Assembly (NCBI GenBank): GCA_051208035.1
Contig: JBPJFZ010000008.1
Coordinates: forward strand, 186,001-250,000
Direction: 5' to 3'
DNA length: 64,000 bases
Source of the DNA: JACKOB01 sp024234575
Lineage (GTDB): Bacteria > Pseudomonadota > Gammaproteobacteria > Pseudomonadales > Oleiphilaceae
Part shown: positions 44,659 through 53,430 of the stretch, piece after piece
Numbering within the stretch: the first letter of the stretch is position 1
Layout: the number at the start of each line of letters is the position of its first letter
Made by a program: the position numbers and the translations under genes
Notes under the pieces: generated by a model
What the model was told of the DNA's origin: nothing
The model's database searches: none
Seen by the model: only the letters and a program-made list of their open reading frames with translations

Positions 44659-46018
44659 TTCTCGGTTTCTGATAGTAGACGATGATCCCGTCAGTCTACA
44701 GAAACTCAAGATCATCCTTTCGGAGTTGGGGGAGTGTGAGACTGCCAGCAGTGGCAATGAAGCGGTTGGCTACTTTGTCAGAAACTTCAATGCTAATACA
44801 CCATTTGATTTGGTGGCACTGGACATTGGCCTGCCCGACGTTAAGGGCACGGATGTTCTCGTGCGTCTCAGGCAGTTTGAACAGTCGTTTGCCGCTAAGG
44901 GTAAGCGTGCCAAAATCATTATGATTACCTCTCATAGCGACCGGGAAAGTGTGCAAAAAGCATTAAAAAACGGATGTAACGGTTACTTGGTTAAGCCGTT
45001 TAATGAAGATCGGATTTACCACAAGCTTGCCGAGCTAGGTTGGGTTGCTGGTCTTGAGGTGATGGATGACGAGGGTGATCACACAGACTGCTCCAGCAAT
45101 CCCGCACCCAAACCGGAGACCTCTTTGCCGGCAGCGCAACCCGTCAAATCCACTGAAACGTCACTTAAAAACACGATTATTGGTAAGATCAAAGAAATCA
45201 AAGGCGGTCAGTTTACTTTACCTGGCCAGCCAGACCTGTATTTAAAGCTAAAAACCCTGGTCGATGAGGGGGCAGACCTTGCCACGGTTTCTGATTTGTT
45301 AAAAAATCATAGTGCACTTACCGGCTCGCTTATTCGTATTTCTAACACTTCCCGCTATCGGGGCGTTGTCCCAAACAAGAGTCTTAGTGAAGCAATAGGC
45401 CGCCTGGGGTTGCGAGAAACCATGGAGCAGGTGTGTGCCATCAGTACCAAAGAAATGTGCACAAATATGCCGGCAAAATATCAAACTTATTCAACGACTG
45501 TATGGCGTAACTCACTGGCCTGTGCCTTCACCTGTGAAAACATCGCATCGGTTTTGCACCCCAAAATAAATGTAGACCCGTTTACCCTTGGGCTAATGCA
45601 CGATGTTGGAAAAATGGCAATGTTGCGCATATTCGAACATATCGAAACAAAAAAAATCTATACCGGAGAAGTCAGCTGGCCTGCTATGACGCCTATCATT
45701 AACCAATACGAAGGCTTGCTTGGATCAATGTTGTTGCAACAGTGGTCGTTGCCAGAAGAGTACCAGAAAGTTGCGCGTTATCATGGAGGAGCCTTACCGG
45801 ATAACCGTCGGTCAGAAGAGTTGATAATGGCTAATTTAGCCATCGATGTTGTTAGCGAATTAGACAGGCTTGTCGATACGGATAATGCGACCGAAGCAAT
45901 CCTTGCCCTGGTCAGTAAGCATGCTGAGAATTATCCATCCCTTTCAGGCGATACACTTATAGAAATTGTCAGCAACGTCAGTTCAGCGCTTGCTGAGAGT
46001 GTGAAAGCAATTGGCTAA
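44651..46018 (+). CDS. REC-HDOD response regulator
   Basis: A 455-aa regulator starting with GTG inside the kinase gene (GTGAGTAA), so coupled. REC domain (~1-130): acid pair DDD, phospho-acceptor Asp58 (VALDIGLPD), Thr of MITS, Lys of LVKPF. After a Pro-rich linker comes an HDOD domain (~185-390), an HD-like fold without hydrolase residues (LPGQPDLYLKLKTLVDE; HDVGKMAM). Such proteins act by binding partners, for example in c-di-GMP or motility control. It is the obvious output of the kinase upstream. Confidence 0.92.
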   Translation: MSNSRFLIVDDDPVSLQKLKIILSELGECETASSGNEAVGYFVRNFNANTPFDLVALDIGLPDVKGTDVLVRLRQFEQSFAAKGKRAKIIMITSHSDRESVQKALKNGCNGYLVKPFNEDRIYHKLAELGWVAGLEVMDDEGDHTDCSSNPAPKPETSLPAAQPVKSTETSLKNTIIGKIKEIKGGQFTLPGQPDLYLKLKTLVDEGADLATVSDLLKNHSALTGSLIRISNTSRYRGVVPNKSLSEAIGRLGLRETMEQVCAISTKEMCTNMPAKYQTYSTTVWRNSLACAFTCENIASVLHPKINVDPFTLGLMHDVGKMAMLRIFEHIETKKIYTGEVSWPAMTPIINQYEGLLGSMLLQQWSLPEEYQKVARYHGGALPDNRRSEELIMANLAIDVVSELDRLVDTDNATEAILALVSKHAENYPSLSGDTLIEIVSNVSSALAESVKAIG

Positions 46019-46070
46019 TAACGAATGTTTAGACTCGCAACAGACTTGATCATCCTCAGGCCACATACGT

Positions 46071-46361
46071 TCAGTTACGGTAGATCGTTTGTATCAGGTG
46101 AAAGCCAAATCGTGTTTTTACGGGGCCATGTACCTTCAGAACTTCTTCTTTAAATACCACATCGTCAAAGGCTTTAACCATATCACCCCGGCTGAACTCA
46201 CCGAGATCGCCGCCTTTTTTACCTGATGGGCAGGTAGAGTGTTTTTTCGCTAATTTGGCAAAATCTTCACCTTTACTTAATAGAAGCTTTATTTTCTCAG
46301 CCTCTTCTTTGGTCTTAACTAAAATATGGCGAGCAGCGGCGGTTTTTGCTGGTTTGGTCAT
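46071..46361 (-). CDS. ppiC: Parvulin-type peptidyl-prolyl isomerase
   Basis: A 96-aa single-domain parvulin, the length of E. coli PpiC. Motifs: ARHILVKTKEEAEKI at the start, FAKLAKKHSTCPSGKKGGDLGEF, and TRFGFHLIQTIYRN at the end, including the active-site His pair. No signal peptide, so cytosolic; it speeds cis-trans turning of prolyl bonds. GGAAA lies upstream of the ATG. Confidence 0.93.
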   Translation of the reverse strand: MTKPAKTAAARHILVKTKEEAEKIKLLLSKGEDFAKLAKKHSTCPSGKKGGDLGEFSRGDMVKAFDDVVFKEEVLKVHGPVKTRFGFHLIQTIYRN

Positions 46362-46444
46362 GATGATTTCCGACGTAGTTGAAATAATTAAACAGGGTAC
46401 AAATTAAGCGAACTTCTCGATTTTTTAGTGCAAGATATCTTTCT

Positions 46445-47227
46445 TTAAGGAGGGCTCGGAACGCCAATTTCGTTGCCAATCGCTTTTATACGGCCGTTTT
46501 CCCGCAGGGTCTTAATCGCGGCGTTTATCTGTGGCATCAAAGAGGTGGCGACAGACCGACGAGAGATCGCGATATATAAAACATCGAGGTCTAATGGTGG
46601 TTCGTGTTTTTTTACCTTGTCTTGCCAGCCATTACTTCGAACAATCGACGCTGCCACGACGACGTTTTCAGGAATCAGGTCAACCCGACCGAAAACCAGC
46701 ATACGCATTAGCAGTTCTGATGAGGACGCCTCAACGATAGTAAGATCGTCTGATTGCACAGCTTTGTCGAAGGCTTTGCCGTATGAGTAACCTCGAACAA
46801 CACCAATTTTCTTGCCTTTCAGGTCTGCAAGGTCGTGCCATTGAATGCCCTCGGGGTAGCTATCGATGCGAGAGTAGAATAACGCAGGTACTTCAAGAAC
46901 AGAATCACTGTAGAGCAGAAACTTCTCTCGCTCATCTGTTTTTAAAAGTAACGCGATGCCATCTTTCTCGCCTTTTTCAACTTCATGCAAAGCACGGCTC
47001 CAGGGTACTTCGGGAAAGCGTGCTTTAGCGCCAGGTATTAGTGCAAATATTTCTTGCATGATGGTAATACCCGCGCCTTGATTGATCTCTGCATGGTTGT
47101 TTTCAACAAAGAAGGGAGGCCAAGGGTCGGTTGCAAAGGTGACTATTATCTCTTCAGCGTGCAAATTTAAGCCGACGAAAAAGGAAAGCAGGATTGTAAC
47201 GACTGTTAATTTTATTCCTGCAATCAT
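46445..47227 (-). CDS. Periplasmic solute-binding protein (SBP_bac_3), copy A
   Basis: A 260-aa family-3 binding protein with a signal peptide (cleaved near LHAEE) and the two-lobe plan: TFATDPWPPFFVEN, EIFALIPGAKARFPEVPWSRAL, and GKKIGVVRGYSYG. No transporter subunit genes are nearby. It is divergent from copy B (268 bases between starts), which points to a shared control region. The ligand is unknown; similar orphan proteins occur in numbers in marine bacteria. Confidence 0.85.
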   Translation of the reverse strand: MIAGIKLTVVTILLSFFVGLNLHAEEIIVTFATDPWPPFFVENNHAEINQGAGITIMQEIFALIPGAKARFPEVPWSRALHEVEKGEKDGIALLLKTDEREKFLLYSDSVLEVPALFYSRIDSYPEGIQWHDLADLKGKKIGVVRGYSYGKAFDKAVQSDDLTIVEASSSELLMRMLVFGRVDLIPENVVVAASIVRSNGWQDKVKKHEPPLDLDVLYIAISRRSVATSLMPQINAAIKTLRENGRIKAIGNEIGVPSPP

Positions 47228-47495
47228 TATTGAAGAGGCCTTTCGAAGAATTGCACATTAACTAGTGCGTTGAAAATGTACCTGTCAGTTCGACACAATA
47301 ACAAACCGCTAATATGGGCACCATTGAATTTTTACAGGCGGTTGAGTGATGTTTCGTTTTGAAAGAAATAATCAAACCATCAATGTAACAATAGATGTGA
47401 ATGTCAGAAAAATACAACGAATTTTAGAGTGTTTAGTGCTTTTGCGCGGTAATCTGCTTTAATAAAATGATTGATATTTAATCAAATTAGGGGGC

Positions 47496-48254
47496 ATGAT
47501 GAAAAGGGTGTTATTAGTAGCTTGTGTATTTTCCTCCGCAATAACTGCGGCAGACACCATTACAATCCGAGCTGACAATTGGTATCCCATTAATGGTGAA
47601 CCAGGGGCAAAAAATCCTGGTTTTATGATTGAGCTTGCTGAAACAATTTTTAAAGCAAATGGTCATAACGTAGACTACAGAACCTTGCCATGGTTGCGCG
47701 CTACTCAGCTAACAAGAGAGGGACAGTTTGATTGCGTCGTTGGCGCCTATAAGGATGATGTTCCGGACTTTGTATTTCCGCAAGAACCATGGGGTTTAGA
47801 CCAATCTATTTTCTATGTTAAAAAAGACAGTGACTGGGTATTTAAAGACATGCCTACTTTGGCATCGACGCAATCGACCTTTGCATTGATAGGAGGCTAT
47901 GCCTATGGCGATGAGTTTGATGCCTTTGCCAAAGCTAATCCTGACAGAGTGCAATTTATCAATGCCGATAATGCGTTGGATAATAACATTAAAAAAGTAC
48001 TAGCAGGTCGGGCTACTGCTACGCTTGAGTCAAAAATGGTCATGTCTGCAAAGATCAAAGATTTGGGAATAACCGGGCAACTTAAAACGGCGGGTGCGCT
48101 TCAGGAGCCGACTGAAATGTACATAGCCTGCTCGCCGAATAAAGATACCAGCAAAGCCTATACCGATATGATTGATAAAGGTACTCGCGAGCTTCGTGCG
48201 TCGGGTAAGTTGGCAGAGATTTTGGCAAAATACGGTATCGAAGACTGGAAATAG
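47496..48254 (+). CDS. Periplasmic solute-binding protein (SBP_bac_3), copy B
   Basis: A 252-aa paralogue with signal peptide (cleaved near ITAADT). Conserved: ITIRADNWYPINGEPG, YRTLPWLRATQLTREGQFDCVVGAYKDD, and the second lobe ALIGGYAYGDEFDAF. AGGGGG precedes two adjacent ATGs; the second (47499) has the better spacing. TGATT/AATCA arms around 47469-47485 form a small inverted repeat just upstream. Confidence 0.85.
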   Translation: MMKRVLLVACVFSSAITAADTITIRADNWYPINGEPGAKNPGFMIELAETIFKANGHNVDYRTLPWLRATQLTREGQFDCVVGAYKDDVPDFVFPQEPWGLDQSIFYVKKDSDWVFKDMPTLASTQSTFALIGGYAYGDEFDAFAKANPDRVQFINADNALDNNIKKVLAGRATATLESKMVMSAKIKDLGITGQLKTAGALQEPTEMYIACSPNKDTSKAYTDMIDKGTRELRASGKLAEILAKYGIEDWK

Positions 48255-48347
48255 TCCAATATAGCAATCTATCCAATATCATGAGTGCTGCTATCATTCC
48301 GGTGGCAGCTAACTTTAGGCAATGGCAGCAACAGGATGAGGCCATCA

Positions 48348-48569
48348 ATGTCCGAAAATCTAAGTGATGAAGCGCTGATGGCTCTCAAAATCGCCTTCAG
48401 CTATATGCCGAAAGCCATTGAAGTGAATAAGTATGAATATGGCGATAACTACCAAAAGGTACTGGATCATATCGAGTTAGTCAGAGAGGTTTTATTACTG
48501 AATGATGTTGACCCCGAAGAGGTATATGGTGAAGTAAATGCTGATAGTGCGCCCAACTCCTGCTACTAG
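48348..48569 (+). CDS. Small helical acidic protein
   Basis: 73 aa from the ATG at 48348, chosen for the GAGG six bases upstream; the frame extends to 48285. Two amphipathic helices (DEALMALKIAFSYMPKAIE; QKVLDHIELVREVLLLNDV) and an acidic end. No family recognised. The gene lies between copy B and the hydratase-like gene on the same strand. Confidence 0.6.
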   Translation: MSENLSDEALMALKIAFSYMPKAIEVNKYEYGDNYQKVLDHIELVREVLLLNDVDPEEVYGEVNADSAPNSCY

Positions 48570-48607
48570 GTGTTTTTCATTAAGGGATTTGTTAGGTAGA
48601 AAATCGT

Positions 48608-49426
48608 TTGAATAGAAACTTATCAGCAGCGGCGATTGAATTAGCTAATCGTCGTAAAGAAGGTCGTGCAGGGCCGTTATTGCCCGAAGCATTGCGGCCT
48701 AACAATTTCGCTGAAGCATTCGCCTTGCAACAATTTGTTGGAAAGTTATTTGCAGGCGTAAACGCAGATGATGTCGCAGGTTGGAAATGCGCGTTGCCCA
48801 CTGCCGATAAAACAGTTGTTGGGGCGATATATAAATCTACCATTCAATCGCAGCCAGTATTCACTAAAACGACAGATGAGAGTTTGAGTACGGTGTCTGT
48901 TTGTATCATTCATCCGGATAGTGATGGATTAGCAAGAGTAGAGCCAGAGTTAGCCTTTGAAATTGCCAAAGACTTACCACCAAAAAAAATCCCCTACACC
49001 CAAGCAGAAATTGATGCGGCGGTGGGAAAAACGAGACTGGCTCTAGAATTAATTCAAAGTCGTTATGATGACCCTGCACAGGCCAGCCTTTTGGATGCGC
49101 TGGCCGATGGTTTGGTCAACCAGGGGCTCTGGTTGGGGCCAGAAGTTAATGACACAGTAGCGGCTGATTTAAGCTGTTTTGATCTGCACCTGACCAGTGA
49201 TAAAGGGCTTGCCGAGGTGATTGCTGGTCGCCATCCAAATACCAACCCCCGCGCCGGTCTGTACTGGCTTGTTAACTTTTTGTCCGAGCAGGGTATTGGC
49301 TTACGGCAAGGTCAGCAGATTATAACTGGCTCTTATGCAGGGCTTTTAAAACTTCCTATGGCAGAGCAGATTACTATCCGCTGTGGCGATTTGGGCATTT
49401 ATGTCATTGAGTTTGAAGCAAGCTAA
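48608..49426 (+). CDS. 2-keto-4-pentenoate hydratase / FAH-family-like enzyme
   Basis: A 272-aa protein with the hydratase (MhpD-like) plan: N-terminal helix (AIELANRRKEGRAG), GWKCAL near residue 58, the Glu-x-Glu metal motif (RVEPELAFEIAKDLP), and LRQGQQIITGSYAG as the C-terminal core strand. Enzymes of the group hydrate 2-hydroxydienoates or decarboxylate oxo-acids in aromatic breakdown. No pathway genes are near, so the substrate is unknown. TTG start with TAGGTAG upstream. Confidence 0.8.
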   Translation: MNRNLSAAAIELANRRKEGRAGPLLPEALRPNNFAEAFALQQFVGKLFAGVNADDVAGWKCALPTADKTVVGAIYKSTIQSQPVFTKTTDESLSTVSVCIIHPDSDGLARVEPELAFEIAKDLPPKKIPYTQAEIDAAVGKTRLALELIQSRYDDPAQASLLDALADGLVNQGLWLGPEVNDTVAADLSCFDLHLTSDKGLAEVIAGRHPNTNPRAGLYWLVNFLSEQGIGLRQGQQIITGSYAGLLKLPMAEQITIRCGDLGIYVIEFEAS

Positions 49427-49592
49427 TCATACAGCCCTTCAGTGTCCGTCAATTCCGCCTGCTGTTCTATTGATGAAGACTGCTTAATGATTCAGAAAAT
49501 CAGAGTCTGCGTGCTTAATTTGTCTGGTTTTTATAGAATGCCATGCACTTTTTGATAAGTGTCTAATAACGATAAGAGAGGGAGCAAATCAA

Positions 49593-50036
49593 GTGAATAT
49601 GTTTAAAAAGTCTTTATTGGTACTGTCGTTGGCGATCGCGTCGACGGCGACTTATGTCAATGCGCAGAGCGATACAACCAACGCATCAGGCAATCCGCAT
49701 ATCGAAATGTATGTGAAAAAACTCTGTGGCGATGATACCGCCTGTGCCGATAGCAAGCGTGCCCAGTATGAAGAACGCATGGCGAGTTATAACGAATACG
49801 TCAACAGCCAGTGTGGTGATGATCAGACTTGTCGTCAGGAGTTGCACGCAAAATATATGGAACGCCGCGCCAAGCGTGAAGAGCGAATTGCAGCACATTG
49901 TGGGGATGACGAAGCCTGCCGTGACAAGCTGCGCGAGCAATACAGCATGCGCATGAAAGAAGGCCGAGAGAAGTGTGGTCAGGATAAAGACTGCTGGAAT
50001 AAATTTTACGAAGAGAACAAACCCGAAGAAAACTAA
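49593..50036 (+). CDS. Secreted protein with four CGDDxxC repeats
   Basis: A 147-aa protein with a signal peptide (cleaved after NAQS region, ~25) and four tandem units of about 25-32 residues, each starting Cys-Gly-(Asp/Gln)-Asp-x-x-Cys (CGDDTAC, CGDDQTC, CGDDEAC, CGQDKDC) followed by a charged helix (KRAQYEERMASYNEYV; HAKYMERRAKREERI). Each Cys pair could form a disulfide capping a helix, or bind metal. GTG start at 49593 with GAGGGAG eight bases before. No family recognised. Confidence 0.75.
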   Translation: MNMFKKSLLVLSLAIASTATYVNAQSDTTNASGNPHIEMYVKKLCGDDTACADSKRAQYEERMASYNEYVNSQCGDDQTCRQELHAKYMERRAKREERIAAHCGDDEACRDKLREQYSMRMKEGREKCGQDKDCWNKFYEENKPEEN

Positions 50037-50126
50037 TGCATCGTTTTTTAGGGTAAATTAGCCAGCGCGAATGCCCTGCTAATCAGGAGCGCCGGCAAAC
50101 GGCTGTAATTTATCGGAGAATCAAGG

Positions 50127-51575
50127 ATGACTGATCTGGTGGCGGGACAAACTTTTGTCTTTATAGATCTGGAAACCACTGGGGGTAAGCCTCCCGGCGA
50201 TCGAATTATTGAAATTGGTCTAAAAGTGGTGGTAGACGGGCAGGTAACAGACACCTGGGAAACGTTGGTGAATCCCGAGCGAACCATTCCCCCTTTTATA
50301 GAACGGTACACCGGCATAACCAATGAAATGGTGCAGGACGCACCATTATTTGCTGATATTGCCGAAACATTTTTAAGCAAGCTCGAAGGCGGTATTTTTG
50401 TTGCTCATAGTGCGCGCTTCGATTATAGCTTTGTCAAAAGCGAGTTTCGTTGTCAGCGTATAAATTTTAGTGCCAAAGTTCTGTGTACCGTAAAACTGTC
50501 CCGGCAACTCTATCCTCAGTTTAACAAACACAACATGGATGCGCTGATCGAGCGACATCAATTATCCTGTGGCCCCAGGCATCGAGCCATGGGGGATGTC
50601 GATTCGATGCTGGCGTTTTACCTGCACGCGGTTGCAGAGAAAGGCGCAGAGCCTGTCGCCCAGGTTGTGGCTAAAATTTTGCAGCGCCCCAGCCTGCCAT
50701 CGGCACTGCCTCCTGATCTGGTGCATGAAATTCCTCAATCATCTGGCGTGTACCGATTTTACGGTGAAAACGATGTGCTGCTGTATGTTGGTAAGGCGAA
50801 AAACATCTATCAGCGGGTGATGGCGCATTTTAGTTCTGACCACAAATCGACCAAAGGGCTGATGCTGTCAGAAAGCTTACGTCGAATAGACTGGACACTC
50901 ACCGCCGGTGAGCTGGGTGCGTTGCTGCTTGAGTCGCAGCAAATAAAGCAGTTAAAGCCCTTGCACAACAAACGTTCGCGGGCTGTGCAAAAAATTCTGA
51001 CTTTAGTGTTAAAACCCAACGAGCAGGGCTATTTGGCGGTAACTATCGAGTCCGTTGACAATGTTGCGGACCCGGCGGGATTGTATGGGTTGTTCCGCTC
51101 TAAGGCCATTGCACAGCAAGCGTTGCAAGGCATCATTGTAAAAAACGAACTCTGCGCCCGTTTGCTCGGTTTGGATAAGAAAAGTGATGCCGCCTGTTAT
51201 AAGCACAAGATTGATAAGTGTGCCGGTGCCTGCGTTGGCAAGGAAGATGTCACGCGCTACAACTTGCGAATGCAGATTGCCTTTCACAAGCTGAAGTTAA
51301 AGCCCTGGCCATATACTGGTGCCGTTGCCCTGAAAGAAACCAATGATTTCCCCCAGCAGGTTGATTACCAGTTAATTTATCAATGGGTGCACTATGGCAC
51401 GGCACATGATGGCCAACCTGTTGAAGCGTTTGATGAAAGTGACTTTCAGCGGCGTATGCAAACCGGTGAGCTAAGTTTTGATCTTGATGCCTACAAACTG
51501 ATTGCTAACCACTTAAAAGTTGCCAGTCCAGAAAGCGTTATCGAGCTGCCATTTGCGAGCCACCCAGTCTGTTAG
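50127..51575 (+). CDS. DEDDh exonuclease - GIY-YIG nuclease fusion (Cho-like)
   Basis: A 482-aa protein. The N-terminal DnaQ-type DEDDh exonuclease shows Asp14/Glu16 (FIDLETTGG), the HSARFDYSF strand and HRAMGDVDSM (last His and Asp). The second part is a UvrC N-terminal-type GIY-YIG nuclease (~208-290: GVYRFYGE, LLYVGKAKNIYQRV), then a UvrC-like Cys motif (CYKHKIDKCAGAC). It lacks the UvrBC and HhH domains of full UvrC, like Cho. Probably a DNA repair nuclease that nicks and trims. Its end overlaps the next, convergent gene by 38 bases. Confidence 0.9.
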   Translation: MTDLVAGQTFVFIDLETTGGKPPGDRIIEIGLKVVVDGQVTDTWETLVNPERTIPPFIERYTGITNEMVQDAPLFADIAETFLSKLEGGIFVAHSARFDYSFVKSEFRCQRINFSAKVLCTVKLSRQLYPQFNKHNMDALIERHQLSCGPRHRAMGDVDSMLAFYLHAVAEKGAEPVAQVVAKILQRPSLPSALPPDLVHEIPQSSGVYRFYGENDVLLYVGKAKNIYQRVMAHFSSDHKSTKGLMLSESLRRIDWTLTAGELGALLLESQQIKQLKPLHNKRSRAVQKILTLVLKPNEQGYLAVTIESVDNVADPAGLYGLFRSKAIAQQALQGIIVKNELCARLLGLDKKSDAACYKHKIDKCAGACVGKEDVTRYNLRMQIAFHKLKLKPWPYTGAVALKETNDFPQQVDYQLIYQWVHYGTAHDGQPVEAFDESDFQRRMQTGELSFDLDAYKLIANHLKVASPESVIELPFASHPVC

Positions 51576-53226
51576 CGTAGGGATGCAGCGCTGCCATTTG
51601 GTCGAAGTCCTTACGGAAAGCCAGTCGTAAGGCATCGAAAATCTGGGGAGGGTGATCACTGACTGAGGATTCAATACCAGACGCTTCGGCAGTATCACCT
51701 TCAACCTCTGTAGTCTCTGAGTCTTTAAACACTTTTTGCAATACAGGGTATGGCAGCTCCATTCGCGTGTGCAGATTTACCAGGTGTTGGCCAGCGTGTT
51801 GGCTGAAGTGGAAGGCAATTTGTGCACCGGCTCCATCGTTACCAAGGGCTATCTGCTCGAATGCATCGGTGATAATGGTTTCGATAGTACCAGGAATAAG
51901 CGCATCTATTAACCATGTGGGTAAAATATGTAATAGCGCCCCTTTTGCTGTTACTACTGGTGGCTTGTTAAGGTTCATCGTCAGACTGGCAGAGCGGCCA
52001 GACCCCTGGGTTGTTAAATCTGACTGATACATCGATTGCAAACTTATCCCCTCTATCGAAATATTTAATCCATAAAAATCGATCATGACATCGGTGCGGG
52101 TTTCGTAAGTGAGCGCTGGTAGTTTTGTTGGGTAGATAATTTGTGGCAACGCTGTACTTGGGCTCTCCGGCATGGTGGTTGGGGTGATGACGATGCCACC
52201 ATTGTGCAAGCGCGTGTGGATCGCAATGGTTTGGGTGTGGGCGTTATAGCTGAACGAGGCAAGTTGCCCCTGATTGTCCGGCAAGGCCAGTGTGGTTGTA
52301 AACGTCGCATGATCGTAAAGCAGACCCAAAGAATCCCAGGTATTGGGGTAGTGCTTTTTAATCGCAGCCATATCCAGCTTGAGCGAAATGTTAACGTCAC
52401 TGACGGCCAGTGATGCAGGTTCATCAGCGTTGATTTCGCTGTAGGATCGATAAATCTCATTGGCATCAATGATACTGTTGAATCGGGAAAACTCTAGCAG
52501 TGTGGCTAACAGCGCGGGTGTGCTCGCTTCAAATTTCGCCAGTGCCTGCAAGTCGGTCTCTGACAGGTTACTTACCTTTGCTGTTGTTAATAGCTGTGGT
52601 TCTGGCTGGTGAGCATTTAGTTTTTCATGAAAAGCCTCCATGCTGGAGAGCATTTCCTGAAATAGCAGGGTGCCCATATTCACGCTGATCGCGGTGTCAA
52701 TGACCGCCGAATTTTTTGTCATCTGCCCTTGTTCTACTTCCAGTTTGATTACCGTATCACCCATGCGCGCAGGCGTCGGCTGAGAGTAGGTGTTTTCCAG
52801 GCTAAACTGATAATCCCCCTGTTCTAACCAGCTGCCCCGCAGAACGACAGCCTTTGCGGTATGTACTGTGGTTTTATCGATGTTGGGGGCAGAGAGAAAA
52901 AACGGGTGTTGATAAGCGAGCAAATCTGCCAGATCTCCTCGCTTTGCCTGCGCCTTAATACTTTCCCAGGCGTCGATATTGGTGGTTTTTTTCCCTGTTG
53001 CCCGGCGCAGCGCATTAATGGTTGCCAATGCTTCACCGAGCTCGGCAAAGGCTCTGGGCGCCGGAGAGGTAACTTCTTCAGAACCATATGGCAGCACAGC
53101 TTCCCAGAATACCAGTGGTCTGGAATCTGATGTCGATAACTCCGGCCCTTGCTGATTGGTGAGCCCCAGCGGTGCAACCAGTAGCAAAGCAAGCCCGAAT
53201 AGCGCTGATTGTTGGCGGTAGCTCAT
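51538..53226 (-). CDS. Large secreted protein of unknown function
   Basis: A 562-aa protein with signal peptide (ALFGLALLLVAPLGLTNQ). The rest is beta-rich with alternating strands (ATFTTLALPDNQGQLASFSYNAHTQTIAIHTRL; VMIDFYGLNISIEGISLQSMY) and a central helical part. It recalls YdgA/DUF945-type periplasmic proteins in its strand pattern, but I cannot confirm this. Its last 38 bases overlap the nuclease gene on the other strand. Confidence 0.75.
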   Translation of the reverse strand: MSYRQQSALFGLALLLVAPLGLTNQQGPELSTSDSRPLVFWEAVLPYGSEEVTSPAPRAFAELGEALATINALRRATGKKTTNIDAWESIKAQAKRGDLADLLAYQHPFFLSAPNIDKTTVHTAKAVVLRGSWLEQGDYQFSLENTYSQPTPARMGDTVIKLEVEQGQMTKNSAVIDTAISVNMGTLLFQEMLSSMEAFHEKLNAHQPEPQLLTTAKVSNLSETDLQALAKFEASTPALLATLLEFSRFNSIIDANEIYRSYSEINADEPASLAVSDVNISLKLDMAAIKKHYPNTWDSLGLLYDHATFTTTLALPDNQGQLASFSYNAHTQTIAIHTRLHNGGIVITPTTMPESPSTALPQIIYPTKLPALTYETRTDVMIDFYGLNISIEGISLQSMYQSDLTTQGSGRSASLTMNLNKPPVVTAKGALLHILPTWLIDALIPGTIETIITDAFEQIALGNDGAGAQIAFHFSQHAGQHLVNLHTRMELPYPVLQKVFKDSETTEVEGDTAEASGIESSVSDHPPQIFDALRLAFRKDFDQMAALHPYANRLGGSQMAAR

Positions 53227-53430
53227 TGGGTTCCTTTTTGTTTATAAATTGATCTGATCCTAAGTATACCTTGCTATGGCTTCTGGATTCATCTCTTGGG
53301 AAAGGGAATCTAATTGATGAAGAACCGTGTCACATATTTACTGATGGGATGCACACTTTCATGTTTTTCCTTTTAACTGCAGATTACTCAAACTGGTGTA
53401 AACTTAAACAATCTGTGGTGTGCCAAAAGA

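Noticed and set aside
47349..47462. 37-aa plus-strand frame between the divergent solute-binding genes
   Set aside because: Weak ribosome site and no recognisable likeness; more probably leader or promoter DNA of copy B.
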